Of a stretch of 52,341 bases of DNA, positions 29,956-38,434 are shown piece by piece (position 1 is the first letter of the stretch; the number at the start of each line of letters is the position of its first letter). Source of the DNA: Acidobacteria bacterium RIFCSPLOWO2_12_FULL_66_21 (GTDB taxonomy: Bacteria; Acidobacteriota; Vicinamibacteria; Vicinamibacterales; 2-12-FULL-66-21); assembly GCA_001767455.1 (NCBI GenBank), contig MELC01000007.1:1-52341 (forward strand), read 5' to 3'. A program made the position numbers and the translations under genes. The notes beneath the pieces were generated by a model. That model was not told the origin of the DNA, did not search any database, and worked only from the letters and a program-made list of their open reading frames with translations.

Positions 29956-31124
29956 GCAGGGCTGGCGGCGCCACGCACCGGTGGGTGTGGCGCGCGCTCG
30001 CGCTCGTGTTGTGCGCGCTGCTGCTGGCATCGGTCGCGCGATTCTACCATCGCGGTGTCGGGTTCTCGGCGCTGCTGGTGATCGCGCGGGACCAGCACCA
30101 GATCCCCGCCCTGCGCGATGTGCCGCACTACGAGTACGCGCCAACGCAGGGCTACGACGGCGCATTCTACGTGCAGCTCGCGATGGCGCCGTTGCTGCGC
30201 GATCCGGAGATCGACCGCGCGCTCGACGCCCCCGCGTATCGCGCCCGGCGAATCCTCTTCTCCTGGACCGCGTGGGCGCTCGGGCTGGGGAAGCCCGCGT
30301 GGATTCTGCAGGCCTACGCGTTGCAGAACGTCCTGTGCTGGCTCGCGCTTGGGTGGCTGCTGACGCGATGGCTGCCGCCGGATCGTCCGCGGCTGCTCGC
30401 ACTCTGGGCGGCGTCGATGTTCAGCCACGGCCTGATCGCGTCGGTGCGCCTGTCGCTGCTCGACGGGCCCAGCCTGCTGCTGCTCGTGCTGGCCGTGGCC
30501 GCCTTGGAGCGTGGCCGCACCTGGCTGACCGCCGGCATCAACGCCATCGCCGGGCTGGGGCGCGAGACGGACCTGCTCGGCGCGGCCGCCCTTCCTCGTC
30601 CGCGTGGATGGCGCGGGTGGCTGCGCGCCCTGGCGGCGCTCGTCGTGATCGCGCTGCCGCTGCTGGTCTGGCAGGACTACGTCTGGTCGCTCTATCGGGG
30701 CACCAGCCTGTCAGCGGGATCCGAACAGATCACCGTCCCGTTCACCGCATTCGCCGGCAAGTGGCTGTTGACGCTTTCGTCGGTGTCGAAGCATGGCTTC
30801 ACGTCGGCGGCAGGCCCGACGCTGCTGGTGATGATTGCGCTGACCGTACAGACTGGCTTCATCATGTGGACGCGGGCGGTCGACGACCCATGGTGGCGGC
30901 TCGCGGCCGTGTTCGCCGTATTGATGATGCTCGTCCGTCCCCTCGTGTGGGAGGGATACCCCGGAGCCGTTACACGGGTTGTCCTTCCGCTGACGTTTGG
31001 ATTCAACGTCGTGCTGGCGCGCCTGAATCCCGCCCGATTCTGGTGGTGGGCGGTCCTGGGCAACCTGGACATCGTCGCCTCGCTGCACCAGATGCCGATC
31101 GTGGGGATCCCGCCCCCGTTCTGA
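29907..31124 (+). CDS. Integral membrane protein, possible glycosyltransferase-like
   Basis: The 405-residue protein has about eight to ten hydrophobic helices. The first periplasmic loop carries YAPTQGYDGAFYVQLAMAPL then AYRARRILFSW, a pattern seen in uncharacterised multi-pass proteins resembling GT-C glycosyltransferases, which have an acidic motif in this loop (GYDG). The middle is WLTAGINAIAGLGRETDLLG; a later loop has VWQDYVWSLYRGTSLSAGSE. I cannot assign a substrate. ATG 29943 is an alternative start and would reduce overlap with the divergent lipoprotein gene. Confidence 0.65.
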   Translation: MTRSEEGRVLRSMVGEGRAGGATHRWVWRALALVLCALLLASVARFYHRGVGFSALLVIARDQHQIPALRDVPHYEYAPTQGYDGAFYVQLAMAPLLRDPEIDRALDAPAYRARRILFSWTAWALGLGKPAWILQAYALQNVLCWLALGWLLTRWLPPDRPRLLALWAASMFSHGLIASVRLSLLDGPSLLLLVLAVAALERGRTWLTAGINAIAGLGRETDLLGAAALPRPRGWRGWLRALAALVVIALPLLVWQDYVWSLYRGTSLSAGSEQITVPFTAFAGKWLLTLSSVSKHGFTSAAGPTLLVMIALTVQTGFIMWTRAVDDPWWRLAAVFAVLMMLVRPLVWEGYPGAVTRVVLPLTFGFNVVLARLNPARFWWWAVLGNLDIVASLHQMPIVGIPPPF

Positions 31125-31183
31125 GCGGGACGCACCGGTGTCTCGGCGCCTGCGCGGGGGAAGGCGGAAGCTAGGACGGGACA

Positions 31184-31705
31184 CTAGAGAGCGAGGCGGA
31201 CGGGACCGAGCTTGATGCCGACAAAGCTGGTGTTGCACGACTCGCAGTGGTAATGGCGCCGACGTTCCTTGGCGACCTTGGTGCTGCGGCACCGCGGGCA
31301 ACGCCGGACGAGCGACAGCGCGCCGACAGGCAGGATGCGGTTCAGCGCACGCCCGCGCGGCGTCTCCATGTCGCCGCCGCACGCTTCGTACAAAGTTGTC
31401 CGTGATTCTGTGGGCACGCCGAGAAACTTCAGGGCGGATTCATGCTGCACCGGCAGCCCTGCCCCCTGCGTCGCACCGGACAGGAAAGGGGCGCAGCGCA
31501 CGACCTGTGCGCTCAGCGCCAATGCCGTTTTCTGGATCTCGAGAGTCAGCGACCATTGGCTGCCGGGGCGCAGCGGGTACGGCGCGCGAATCAGCACACC
31601 CGTGCGGCTCACGTTGACGACCTCGGCCAGAGCATTCGCCACGCGCGCACGGGCGCCTCGAACGGCCACGCGAGCGGGACGGGGACGTGACGGCATCGGA
31701 CACAC
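31184..31705 (-). CDS. PilZ-like domain protein with C-terminal zinc ribbon
   Basis: The 173-residue protein starts with a PilZ-like beta-barrel (about 1-110): VANALAEVVNVSRTGVLIRA is the core strand pattern with the N-x-S-x-x-G motif. The upstream RxxxR that binds cyclic di-GMP is only loosely represented by RPRPARVAVR. A linker leads to a zinc ribbon (about 135-165) with CPRCRSTKVAKERRRHYHCE and SC, two Cys pairs. The fusion suggests nucleic-acid or protein contact regulated by a PilZ-type domain, but it may have lost nucleotide binding. ATG 31696 (MPSRPRP) is an alternative start. Confidence 0.7.
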   Translation of the reverse strand: MCPMPSRPRPARVAVRGARARVANALAEVVNVSRTGVLIRAPYPLRPGSQWSLTLEIQKTALALSAQVVRCAPFLSGATQGAGLPVQHESALKFLGVPTESRTTLYEACGGDMETPRGRALNRILPVGALSLVRRCPRCRSTKVAKERRRHYHCESCNTSFVGIKLGPVRLAL

Positions 31706-31784
31706 CTTGGGAAAGAAGATTGCCGGTCCGACGCAGCTCAGTGCTGAAAAACGTAGGTTAGCCGCTTCGTCCCGGTGCCGTCAA

Positions 31785-31848
31785 GAACCGAACGGTGACA
31801 GAACCGAACGGTGACAGAACCGAACGGTGACAGAACCGAACGGTGACC
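31785..31848 (+). repeat. Four-copy 16-bp tandem repeat
   Basis: GAACCGAACGGTGACA occurs four times in direct succession; the last copy ends in C instead of A. It lies between the PilZ gene's start and the end of the glucosaminidase gene, upstream of the former. Confidence 0.9.
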
Positions 31849-31858
31849 GCCGATCGCT

Positions 31859-32578
31859 TCACCGCAAGCCGTTGTACTGAAGCGCCTCGGTGTACAACGA
31901 GAGGATGCTCGTCGCGTAGGTCGACGCGGACGCCCAGTTCCCGTTGCCCATCTGGTTCCACGTCGGGGCCTTTCCCTTGGGAGTCACCAGATCAAAACGC
32001 GGATCGACGCAGGGGTTGTGCAGCGGCGGGACCGTGCAGGTGAGGGCCGAAGGATCCGCATAGGCGCGCAGGTGCTGGATTTGCGCGCGAACGCCGGTGC
32101 CCGCGTCGGGAAACGTCGCGGGGTGCGGGTCGGTATCCGTGGCGCCGATGCCGGCGAAGTTGTTGGCGGACGCGGGAATGGATCCGCTGAATCGGAACCA
32201 GGCGGTTTCCACGACGCTCTGCATGAAGGCGACGTCGCCGGTGACCCCCTCGGCCGCGCCCTCTTGGATGAAGAACGTGGTCATGGTTTCCAGGGGAACG
32301 GTCGCGGCGTACGCGCCGGGCGGCCGCGGCTGCCTGCCGTTGAACCAGGCGACAATCTGTCCGGCGGTGAGCCGAGGGGCCCCCATGATGGCGACGGGCG
32401 ACGTCGTTGGAGAAGGGGTCGGGGCGACGGGCGAGCGGCCGCCGCAGGCCGCGGTCATCGCGGCCAGGCCCCCCGCGACCGCCAGCCGCCCAAAGACGGG
32501 GGACAGGCACACTTCTCGGCGGGGAAGTGTGCCTGTCCCCCTTTTCCGCCGCGGAAGTGTGCCTGTTCCCCTTTCCAT
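31859..32578 (-). CDS. Glucosaminidase-type lipoprotein with a repeat-derived start
   Basis: The mature part is a lysozyme-like glucosaminidase domain (LTAGQIVAWFNGRQPRPPGA, TTFFIQEGAAEGVTGDVAFM then QSVVETAWFRFSG, ANNFAGIGATDTD, VRAQIQHLRAYA). The ETAWFRFS and NNFAGIGA motifs carry the usual catalytic region of peptidoglycan N-acetylglucosaminidases. A lipobox (AAMTAACGG) follows a hydrophobic leader. Everything before VFGRLAVAGG, that is MERGTGTLPRRKRGTG and onward, is translated from the GGGGACAGGCAC palindrome. The natural start was therefore replaced by the repeat; a GTG inside it (VCLSPVFG) is the most economical start, while ATG 32578 gives the longest frame. Confidence 0.75.
   Translation of the reverse strand: MERGTGTLPRRKRGTGTLPRREVCLSPVFGRLAVAGGLAAMTAACGGRSPVAPTPSPTTSPVAIMGAPRLTAGQIVAWFNGRQPRPPGAYAATVPLETMTTFFIQEGAAEGVTGDVAFMQSVVETAWFRFSGSIPASANNFAGIGATDTDPHPATFPDAGTGVRAQIQHLRAYADPSALTCTVPPLHNPCVDPRFDLVTPKGKAPTWNQMGNGNWASASTYATSILSLYTEALQYNGLR
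32498..32571 (+). repeat. GGGGACAGGCAC-family hairpin and half copy at a gene start
   Basis: GGGGGACAGGCACACTTC pairs with GAAGTGTGCCTGTCCCCC around a loop TCGGCGGG (32498-32541). A further half copy (GGAAGTGTGCCTGTTCCCC) follows at 32553-32571. It overlaps the 5' end of the glucosaminidase gene. Confidence 0.85.
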
Positions 32579-32642
32579 GGCGCACAAGGTACTACATCCC
32601 GGCGGCGCCGGAAATCCGGCAGCGGCAATGATCTCGAGTCCT

Positions 32643-32649
32643 CGTATAC
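32643..32649 (+). promoter_or_regulatory. Possible -10 element before the aminotransferase
   Basis: GTATACT lies about 120 bases before the aminotransferase start and downstream of the divergent glucosaminidase start. No good -35 box is visible 16-18 bases upstream, so this is only a candidate. Confidence 0.25.
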
Positions 32650-32768
32650 TCAGGGCGCTTTCCGTGTGTGTTTCAGGCAACAGGGTACTTGGAATCGCCC
32701 CGACCCCGGGTCCGGGAAATGCATCTTGTACCTAATGCGCCGACATCCCGGCGCGACCCGAGGCAACC

Positions 32769-33983
32769 ATGCTCAGCCAGCTTGCGCTCTCGATCAAGGA
32801 ATCGCCGACCCTCAAGCTCAATGAGACGGCCGCGCTGCTCCGCGACAAGGGGGAGCCCGTCATTCACCTGGGCGGCGGAGAACCCAAGAGCCGCACCCCC
32901 ATCGACGCCATCATCAGTTGCTCGTCGCTGCTGAACACCGGCGAGATCCGGTACACACCGTCGGACGGCATCCCTCCGCTCAAGCAGGCGATCATCCGCT
33001 ACACGGAGGAGCACTACGATCGGGGCGTCAAGCCGGAGAACGTCATCGTGTCGAGCGGCGCGAAGCAGACGCTGATGGTGGCGCTGCACGCGATCCTGGA
33101 TCCGAAGGACGAAGTGATCTTCCCGGTACCCTACTGGGTCAGCTATCCCGAGATGGTGAAGCTCGCCGGCGGCGTGCCGGTGCCGATTGCCGCGTCCGAC
33201 GGGTCGTTCTGTCCGAGCTTCGAGGATCTCGCGGCGGCGGTCGGCTCGTACACGAAGGCCATCATCCTGAACAGTCCGAACAACCCCAGCGGCGCGATGT
33301 ACTCGAACGATCTCGTCGCGCGGATGGTCGAGCTGTGCGAGCGGCGGAACATCTGGCTGCTGATGGACGACACGTACAACCGCCTCGTGTTCGACGGCCG
33401 CGCGCCGACCAACTGCTACGAGTTCACGCAGGAAGACGTCGATCGCTCGCAGCTGCTCGTCGTCAACTGCGTGTCGAAGATGTATGCGATGACCGGGTTC
33501 CGCATCGGGTGGGGCGTGGGCAACCGCGAGCTGATCCGCGCGATGGCCAACATCCAGTCGCAGCAGACCTCGGGCCCGTCGGCGCCGTCGCAGTGGGCCG
33601 CCGTCGGCGCGCTCAACGGCGTGCAGAACTCGATCGAAGCGCTCCGCTCGACGCTCGAGAACAACCGCAACGTGCTGGTCGCGCGGCTGCAGGCGATCCC
33701 CGGCGTCAAGGTCGTAAAACCGGCCGGCACGTTCTACACGTTCCCGGACTTCAGCGCCTACAACCCGGACTCGAAGAAGCTGGCGGAGTACCTGCTCGAG
33801 ACTGTGCGCGTGGCGGTCGTGCCGGGCAAGGACTTCGGGATGGAGGGGCACCTGCGGGTCAGCTTCTGCGGAGCGCAGAAGGACATCCGCGAAGGGATGG
33901 AGCGGATCCAGTGGGCGCTCGATCCCGACGCACCGAACGAACTGTATCTCGGCTCCAGGAAGCTGGTGAGGGACGCGGTATGA
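32769..33983 (+). CDS. Class I/II PLP-dependent aminotransferase
   Basis: The 404-residue enzyme shows all fold type I marks: HLGGGEPKSRTPIDAI near the N-terminus, SSGAKQTLMVALHAILDPKD at the phosphate-binding turn, NSPNNPSGAMYSNDL, LLMDDTYNRLVFDG with the PLP-contacting Asp/Tyr, the Schiff-base lysine in VNCVSKMYAMTGFRIGW (K237) and RVSFCGAQKDIREGMERI with the substrate-carboxylate Arg. It resembles aspartate/tyrosine aminotransferases of the AspC-Igamma type. It overlaps pckA by ATGA. Aspartate transamination supplies oxaloacetate, the substrate of PEP carboxykinase, which supports an aspartate aminotransferase role by context. Confidence 0.9.
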   Translation: MLSQLALSIKESPTLKLNETAALLRDKGEPVIHLGGGEPKSRTPIDAIISCSSLLNTGEIRYTPSDGIPPLKQAIIRYTEEHYDRGVKPENVIVSSGAKQTLMVALHAILDPKDEVIFPVPYWVSYPEMVKLAGGVPVPIAASDGSFCPSFEDLAAAVGSYTKAIILNSPNNPSGAMYSNDLVARMVELCERRNIWLLMDDTYNRLVFDGRAPTNCYEFTQEDVDRSQLLVVNCVSKMYAMTGFRIGWGVGNRELIRAMANIQSQQTSGPSAPSQWAAVGALNGVQNSIEALRSTLENNRNVLVARLQAIPGVKVVKPAGTFYTFPDFSAYNPDSKKLAEYLLETVRVAVVPGKDFGMEGHLRVSFCGAQKDIREGMERIQWALDPDAPNELYLGSRKLVRDAV

Positions 33984-35641
33984 GCGATTACCTGCACATC
34001 AAGACACCGGCCGAAAAGGAGGCCGGCCTGGCGGCGAGCCTCTACGGCCTGCAGAACCACGGCCTGACGCGGCTGCAGCGCGTCTACTGGAACCTGCCGG
34101 ACGCATCGCTGTACGAGGAATCCGTGTTCCGCCGCGAAGGGCGCATCGCCGCCGACGGCGCGTTCCTCGTGAGCACGGGCAAGCACACCGCGCGCGCGGC
34201 CGCGGACAAGTTCATCGTGCGGGAGGCAACGACCCAGGACAAGGTGTGGTGGGGGGAGTACAACCGCCCGTTCACGACGGCCAACTTCAACACGCTGCTC
34301 TCGCGCCTCCAGGGGTACCTGCAGCAGCGGGACGTCTTCGTCCAGGACTGTTTCGCAGGCGCGGATCCCGAGCACCGGCTGTCGGTGCGCGTCATCACGG
34401 AGCTCGCCTGGCACAGCCTGTTCGCGCGGACGATGCTGATGAAGCCGCGCAGCCAGGACGCGTACCGCAAGCACGTGCCGGAGTTCACGATCATCTGCGC
34501 GCCGGAGTTCCAGGCATCCCCGATCATCGACAGCACCCGGAGCGAGACGTTCATCATCGCGAACTTCGCCGAGCGCCTGGCGATCATCGGCGGATCGAGC
34601 TACGCGGGGGAAATCAAGAAGACGGTCTTCACCGTGCTCAACTTCCTGCTGCCGCTCGACGGCGTCATGTCGATGCACTGTTCGGCCAACGTCGGCGCCA
34701 ACGGCGACTCGGCGCTCTTCTTCGGGCTGTCCGGGACGGGCAAGACGACGCTGTCGGCGGATCCGGCGCGCGGGCTGATCGGCGACGACGAGCACGGCTG
34801 GAGCGACAACGGCGTCTTCAATATCGAGGACGGGTGCTACGCGAAGGTGATCCGGCTCTCGCCCGAGGCCGAGCCGCAGATCTATGCATGCACGCGGCGC
34901 TTCGGCACCATTCTCGAGAACGTCACGCTGGATCCGCTGACGAGGCGCCTCGATTTGAACGACGCGTCGGTGACCGAGAATACGCGCGCGGCGTACCCGC
35001 TGACGTTCATCGACAATGCCGTGCCCGCGAAGATGGCGGGCCATCCGAAGAACATCATCTTCCTGACGTGCGACGCCTCCGGCGTCATGCCGCCCATTGC
35101 GCGGCTGACGCCCGAACAGGCGATGTATCACTTCATCTCCGGCTACACGAGCAAGATTGCCGGTACCGAGGTGGGGCTCGGCATCGAGCCGGAAATCACG
35201 TTCAGCACCTGTTTCGGCGCGCCGTTCATGGTGCACCGGCCGCTCGTGTACGCCGACCTGCTGCGGGGCAAGATGCTGCGGCACAAGGCCACGTGCTGGC
35301 TCGTGAACACGGGTTGGACCGGCGGCGCGTTCGGCGTCGGCAAGCGCATCAGCATCCGCCACACGCGCGCGCTGCTGAACGCGGCGCTCACCGGATCGCT
35401 GCAGGCCGTCCCGTTCCGGACCGATCGCGTCTTCGGTTTCGAGGTGCCGCTCGCCTGCGAAGGCGTGCCGGCCGACATCCTCGATCCGGCCGAGACGTGG
35501 CCGAGCCGCGCGGAGTACGACGCGAAGTACGACGCGCTGGCGGCCCGGTTCATCGCGAACTTCAAGCTCTTCGCCGAGGGGTGTCCGCCCGAGGTCCTGG
35601 CCGCCGGGCCCGGCCGTGCGGCGCGCGTCGTCGCCACCTAG
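33980..35641 (+). CDS. pckA: Phosphoenolpyruvate carboxykinase (ATP)
   Basis: The 553-residue protein converts oxaloacetate and ATP into PEP, CO2 and ADP, the first step of gluconeogenesis. It shows the ATP-type signature: the P-loop GLSGTGKTTLSADP (about residues 248-261), LIGDDEHGWSDNGVFNIEDG with metal-binding residues, HCSANVG, and NTGWTGGAFGVGKRISIRHT. FIVREATTQDKVWWGEYNRP and APEFQA near the front are also family-typical. Length is usual. Coupled by a four-base overlap to the aminotransferase upstream, so the pair can feed aspartate carbon into sugars. Confidence 0.96.
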   Translation: MSDYLHIKTPAEKEAGLAASLYGLQNHGLTRLQRVYWNLPDASLYEESVFRREGRIAADGAFLVSTGKHTARAAADKFIVREATTQDKVWWGEYNRPFTTANFNTLLSRLQGYLQQRDVFVQDCFAGADPEHRLSVRVITELAWHSLFARTMLMKPRSQDAYRKHVPEFTIICAPEFQASPIIDSTRSETFIIANFAERLAIIGGSSYAGEIKKTVFTVLNFLLPLDGVMSMHCSANVGANGDSALFFGLSGTGKTTLSADPARGLIGDDEHGWSDNGVFNIEDGCYAKVIRLSPEAEPQIYACTRRFGTILENVTLDPLTRRLDLNDASVTENTRAAYPLTFIDNAVPAKMAGHPKNIIFLTCDASGVMPPIARLTPEQAMYHFISGYTSKIAGTEVGLGIEPEITFSTCFGAPFMVHRPLVYADLLRGKMLRHKATCWLVNTGWTGGAFGVGKRISIRHTRALLNAALTGSLQAVPFRTDRVFGFEVPLACEGVPADILDPAETWPSRAEYDAKYDALAARFIANFKLFAEGCPPEVLAAGPGRAARVVAT

Positions 35642-35685
35642 ACGCATTCCATGTCGCCGGGGTCCGGTTGCGATCTGCATTTTGC

Positions 35686-37929
35686 ATGAAAGCCAGCCTG
35701 TGTCTTTGTCTGCTCGCGTGGGCCTCCGTGCCGGTGGCGGCGCAGACCTCTGCGCCGCCGCCGCAAGTTCCCCAGTCGGTCACGATTCCACGCGTGGCCA
35801 CGCCACCGTCTCTCGAGGACTACCTCGACGGCACGCCGCGTCCTGACGAGGCGGCCGTCACGACGTTCGTCCAGCGCGAGCCGGGGGACGGCGTTCCCGC
35901 GAGCCAGCAGACGGCGGCGTACCTGTCCTACGACGACGATCACCTGTACGTCGTCTTTGTCGCGCGCGACAGCGAGCCGGACAAGGTCCGCGCGACGCTC
36001 ACCAAGCGCGAGGCGTTCGGCAACGACGATTTCGTCGGGATCGTGCTCGACACCTTCCACGATCGCCGCCGCGCGTACCTGTTCCTCGTCAACCCGCTCG
36101 GCGTGCAGCTCGACGGCGTCAGCGGCGACGGCGAACATGACGACTTCAGCTTCGACACGCTGTGGGACTCGGAAGGGCGGCGGACGCCGTTCGGGTTCGT
36201 GGTTCGCATCGCGATTCCGTTCAAGAGCCTGCGTTTTTCGACGGCTTCGGAGCAGGACTGGGGCATCGCGGTCATGCGAACCGTGCGCCGCAACAACGAG
36301 ACCTCGTTCTGGCCGTACATCACCCGCCGCGTCTCCGGCGTCGGGCAGCAGATGGCCACCGCGCGCGGACTGCGGAAGATTTCCCCCGGACGCAACGTCC
36401 AGTTCATCCCTTACGCCGCCGCGGCGCGCGCGCGGTATCTCGACGAGGATCGGCCGGCCTTCGTCAACGACTCGGACGGCCGCGCCGGGCTCGATGGGAA
36501 GGTCATCCTCAAGGACGCCTTCTCGCTCGATCTGACGTTCAACCCGGATTTCAGCCAGGTCGAATCCGACGAGCCGCAGGTCACCATCAACCAGCGCTTC
36601 GAAGTCTTCTTCGAGGAGAAGCGTCCATTCTTCATCGAGAACGCCTCGTACTTTCAGACGCCGATCAACCTGTTCTTCTCCCGCCGCATTGCCGATCCCC
36701 AGGGAGGCGTTCGCCTCACCGGGAAGAAGAGCGGATGGGCCATCGCGGGGCTCGCGATCGACGATCGGGCACCTGGCCGGCGAGTCGATCCCGAGGATCC
36801 GGCGCACGGCGACCGGACGGGCATCGGTGTGGTTCGCCTCCAGCGCGACCTGCCGCGGCAATCCGCCATCGGCTTCCTGGCGACGACGCGCACGTTCGGG
36901 TCGAGCGAGAGCCGCGTGGCATCGGTGGACGGCCGGTACAAGATGAGCGACACGGTGGTGCTGACGGGCCAGGCGGCCGTCAGCGATTCTCGCCCGCTGA
37001 ACGGCGGTTCGCAGGCGGGAACCGCGCTGTCGATCAATCTCGATCGCACGGGGCGCACCTGGGGCGCGTTTCTCGATTACCAGGACATCGGCGCCGATTT
37101 CCGCGCGCCGCTGGGATTCGTCCGGCGCGTGGATACGCGGGAGGTGCATCCGTTCGTGCGCTACGCCTGGTTTCCGAAGAAGACCGGGCCGCTCGTCAGC
37201 GTGCGGCCGGAGCTGTCTGGGAGCATGCTGTGGGATCACGCCGGCACGCTTCAGGACTGGGAAACGGGATCGGAACTGCAGTTCGAGTTCAAAGGGCAGA
37301 CCGAGATCACGGTCGAATACAACGAGTCGATGGAGCGGTTCTCGGGCGTGGAATTCCGGAAGCGACAGAACAGCGTCGGGTTCGAGACCGCCTGGCTCAC
37401 GTGGCTCGAAACGTCCGCGCAAGTCGAGCGAGGCGACGAGATCAACTACTACCCCGCCGCCGGGCTGCCGGCGTTTCTGGCGGATTCGACGGCCGCCGAA
37501 CTGTCGCTGACGCTCAAGCCGGTGGCCCGCTTCCGTGTCGATCAGACCTACCTGTTCACACGCCTGTCGAGGCGTGGCGCCGCGCCGGCGATCGATGGGG
37601 GCGGCGTCATCGTCGACAACCACATCTGGCGCTCGCGCGCGGCGTACCAGTTCACGCGGGGCCTGTCGGTGCGGGCCATTCTCGACTACTCGGGCGTGCT
37701 GCCCGATGCCGCGGCGATCGATCTCGAGAAGGAGAAGCGGTTCTCCGCCGACGTGCTGGCGACCTATCTCGTGAACCCGTGGACGGCCGTCTACGTCGGC
37801 TACTCGGACGGCTATGGGAACGTCGAGATAGATCCCGACTTCCGCGATCGCCTGCGGCCCACGCGGTCGCCCTTCCATTCGACGAGCCGCCAGGTCTTCG
37901 TGAAGATGAGTTATCTTCTGCGTTTTTGA
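35686..37929 (+). CDS. Exported DUF5916 protein with CBM9-like N-terminal domain
   Basis: The 747-residue protein has a signal peptide (about 1-20), then a carbohydrate-binding family 9-like sandwich (about 40-230: QQTAAYLSYDDDHLYVVFVA, DDFVGIVLDTFHDRRRAYLF). A DUF5916 region follows, DLTFNPDFSQVESDEPQVTI then INQRFEVFFEEKRPFFIENA, and a long C-terminal part of alternating strands ending in FVKMSYLLRF, which looks like an outer-membrane beta-barrel with terminal Phe. Such proteins are abundant in acidobacteria and Bacteroidota; their job is unknown, perhaps binding or import of large molecules. It lies 44 bases after pckA but has its own ATG. Confidence 0.88.
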   Translation: MKASLCLCLLAWASVPVAAQTSAPPPQVPQSVTIPRVATPPSLEDYLDGTPRPDEAAVTTFVQREPGDGVPASQQTAAYLSYDDDHLYVVFVARDSEPDKVRATLTKREAFGNDDFVGIVLDTFHDRRRAYLFLVNPLGVQLDGVSGDGEHDDFSFDTLWDSEGRRTPFGFVVRIAIPFKSLRFSTASEQDWGIAVMRTVRRNNETSFWPYITRRVSGVGQQMATARGLRKISPGRNVQFIPYAAAARARYLDEDRPAFVNDSDGRAGLDGKVILKDAFSLDLTFNPDFSQVESDEPQVTINQRFEVFFEEKRPFFIENASYFQTPINLFFSRRIADPQGGVRLTGKKSGWAIAGLAIDDRAPGRRVDPEDPAHGDRTGIGVVRLQRDLPRQSAIGFLATTRTFGSSESRVASVDGRYKMSDTVVLTGQAAVSDSRPLNGGSQAGTALSINLDRTGRTWGAFLDYQDIGADFRAPLGFVRRVDTREVHPFVRYAWFPKKTGPLVSVRPELSGSMLWDHAGTLQDWETGSELQFEFKGQTEITVEYNESMERFSGVEFRKRQNSVGFETAWLTWLETSAQVERGDEINYYPAAGLPAFLADSTAAELSLTLKPVARFRVDQTYLFTRLSRRGAAPAIDGGGVIVDNHIWRSRAAYQFTRGLSVRAILDYSGVLPDAAAIDLEKEKRFSADVLATYLVNPWTAVYVGYSDGYGNVEIDPDFRDRLRPTRSPFHSTSRQVFVKMSYLLRF

Positions 37930-37942
37930 GGCTGCCACGACA

Positions 37943-38368
37943 GTGCGCAAGATGTTCCAGTTGACGATTCCGTGGGTGATGCTGGCGGCGTTCGCCTCTT
38001 CGAGTCCCGCCGGTCAGACGCGTGCGCGGGAAGGCGTGCGCTCGGAGATGCTCGTCCAGACGGCGTGGCTTGCCGCGCACGTGAACGATCCGAAGACCGT
38101 GCTGCTGCACGTCTATTGGGAACACCTGCTCGTCAGCCTGGACGAGCCCGTGCTGCGCACGCCGGCGGAGTTGCGGGCGCTGTTCGCGAAGGCCGGTGCG
38201 CGCCCTGGCACCCCCGCGATTGCCTACTGCGACGCCGGGATGCAGGCGACGTTCGACTATTTCGTCGCCCGCTACCTGGGTCTGGACGCGCGGCTGTACG
38301 ACGGCTCCTTCAACGAGTGGCGCGGCCAGAAGAAGGAGCCGGTGGTCCGAGGCGACGCGCGGCGCTGA
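37943..38368 (+). CDS. Exported rhodanese-like protein, shorter than usual
   Basis: The 141-residue frame starts at GTG 37943, 13 bases after the DUF5916 gene. After a signal-like leader (about 1-26) it reads SEMLVQTAWLAAHVNDPKTV with LLHV, the opening of a rhodanese domain, then jumps to RTPAELRALFAKAGARPGTP. It ends with the active-site half AIAYCDAGMQATFDYFVARY then YDGSFNEWRG. The segment that normally joins these (DxRxxxE..GHIPGA) is absent, so about 100-200 residues may have been deleted from a longer sulfurtransferase. The cysteine loop CDAGMQA remains. Confidence 0.7.
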   Translation: MRKMFQLTIPWVMLAAFASSSPAGQTRAREGVRSEMLVQTAWLAAHVNDPKTVLLHVYWEHLLVSLDEPVLRTPAELRALFAKAGARPGTPAIAYCDAGMQATFDYFVARYLGLDARLYDGSFNEWRGQKKEPVVRGDARR

Positions 38369-38372
38369 CGGC

Positions 38373-38434
38373 GTCGAACCGCCAGCGGTGAGCGTCAGTC
38401 GAACCGCCTGCGGTGAGCGTCAGTCGAACCGCGC
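38373..38434 (+). repeat. 25-bp direct repeat at the end of the VPS10 gene
   Basis: GTCGAACCGCCAGCGGTGAG followed by CGTCA occurs twice (38373-38397, 38398-38422, one base different), and a third partial copy continues into the VPS10 gene's final codons. Because each unit ends in TCA, on the minus strand every copy supplies a stop codon after the same short C-terminus. Confidence 0.8.

Noticed and set aside
33758-35680. Long minus-strand open frame opposite pckA
   Set aside because: A shadow of the GC-rich codons of pckA; its translation is arginine/histidine-rich and resembles no protein.
35638-37950. Long minus-strand open frame opposite the DUF5916 gene
   Set aside because: Same reason: antisense to a clearly recognised gene, with low-complexity translation.
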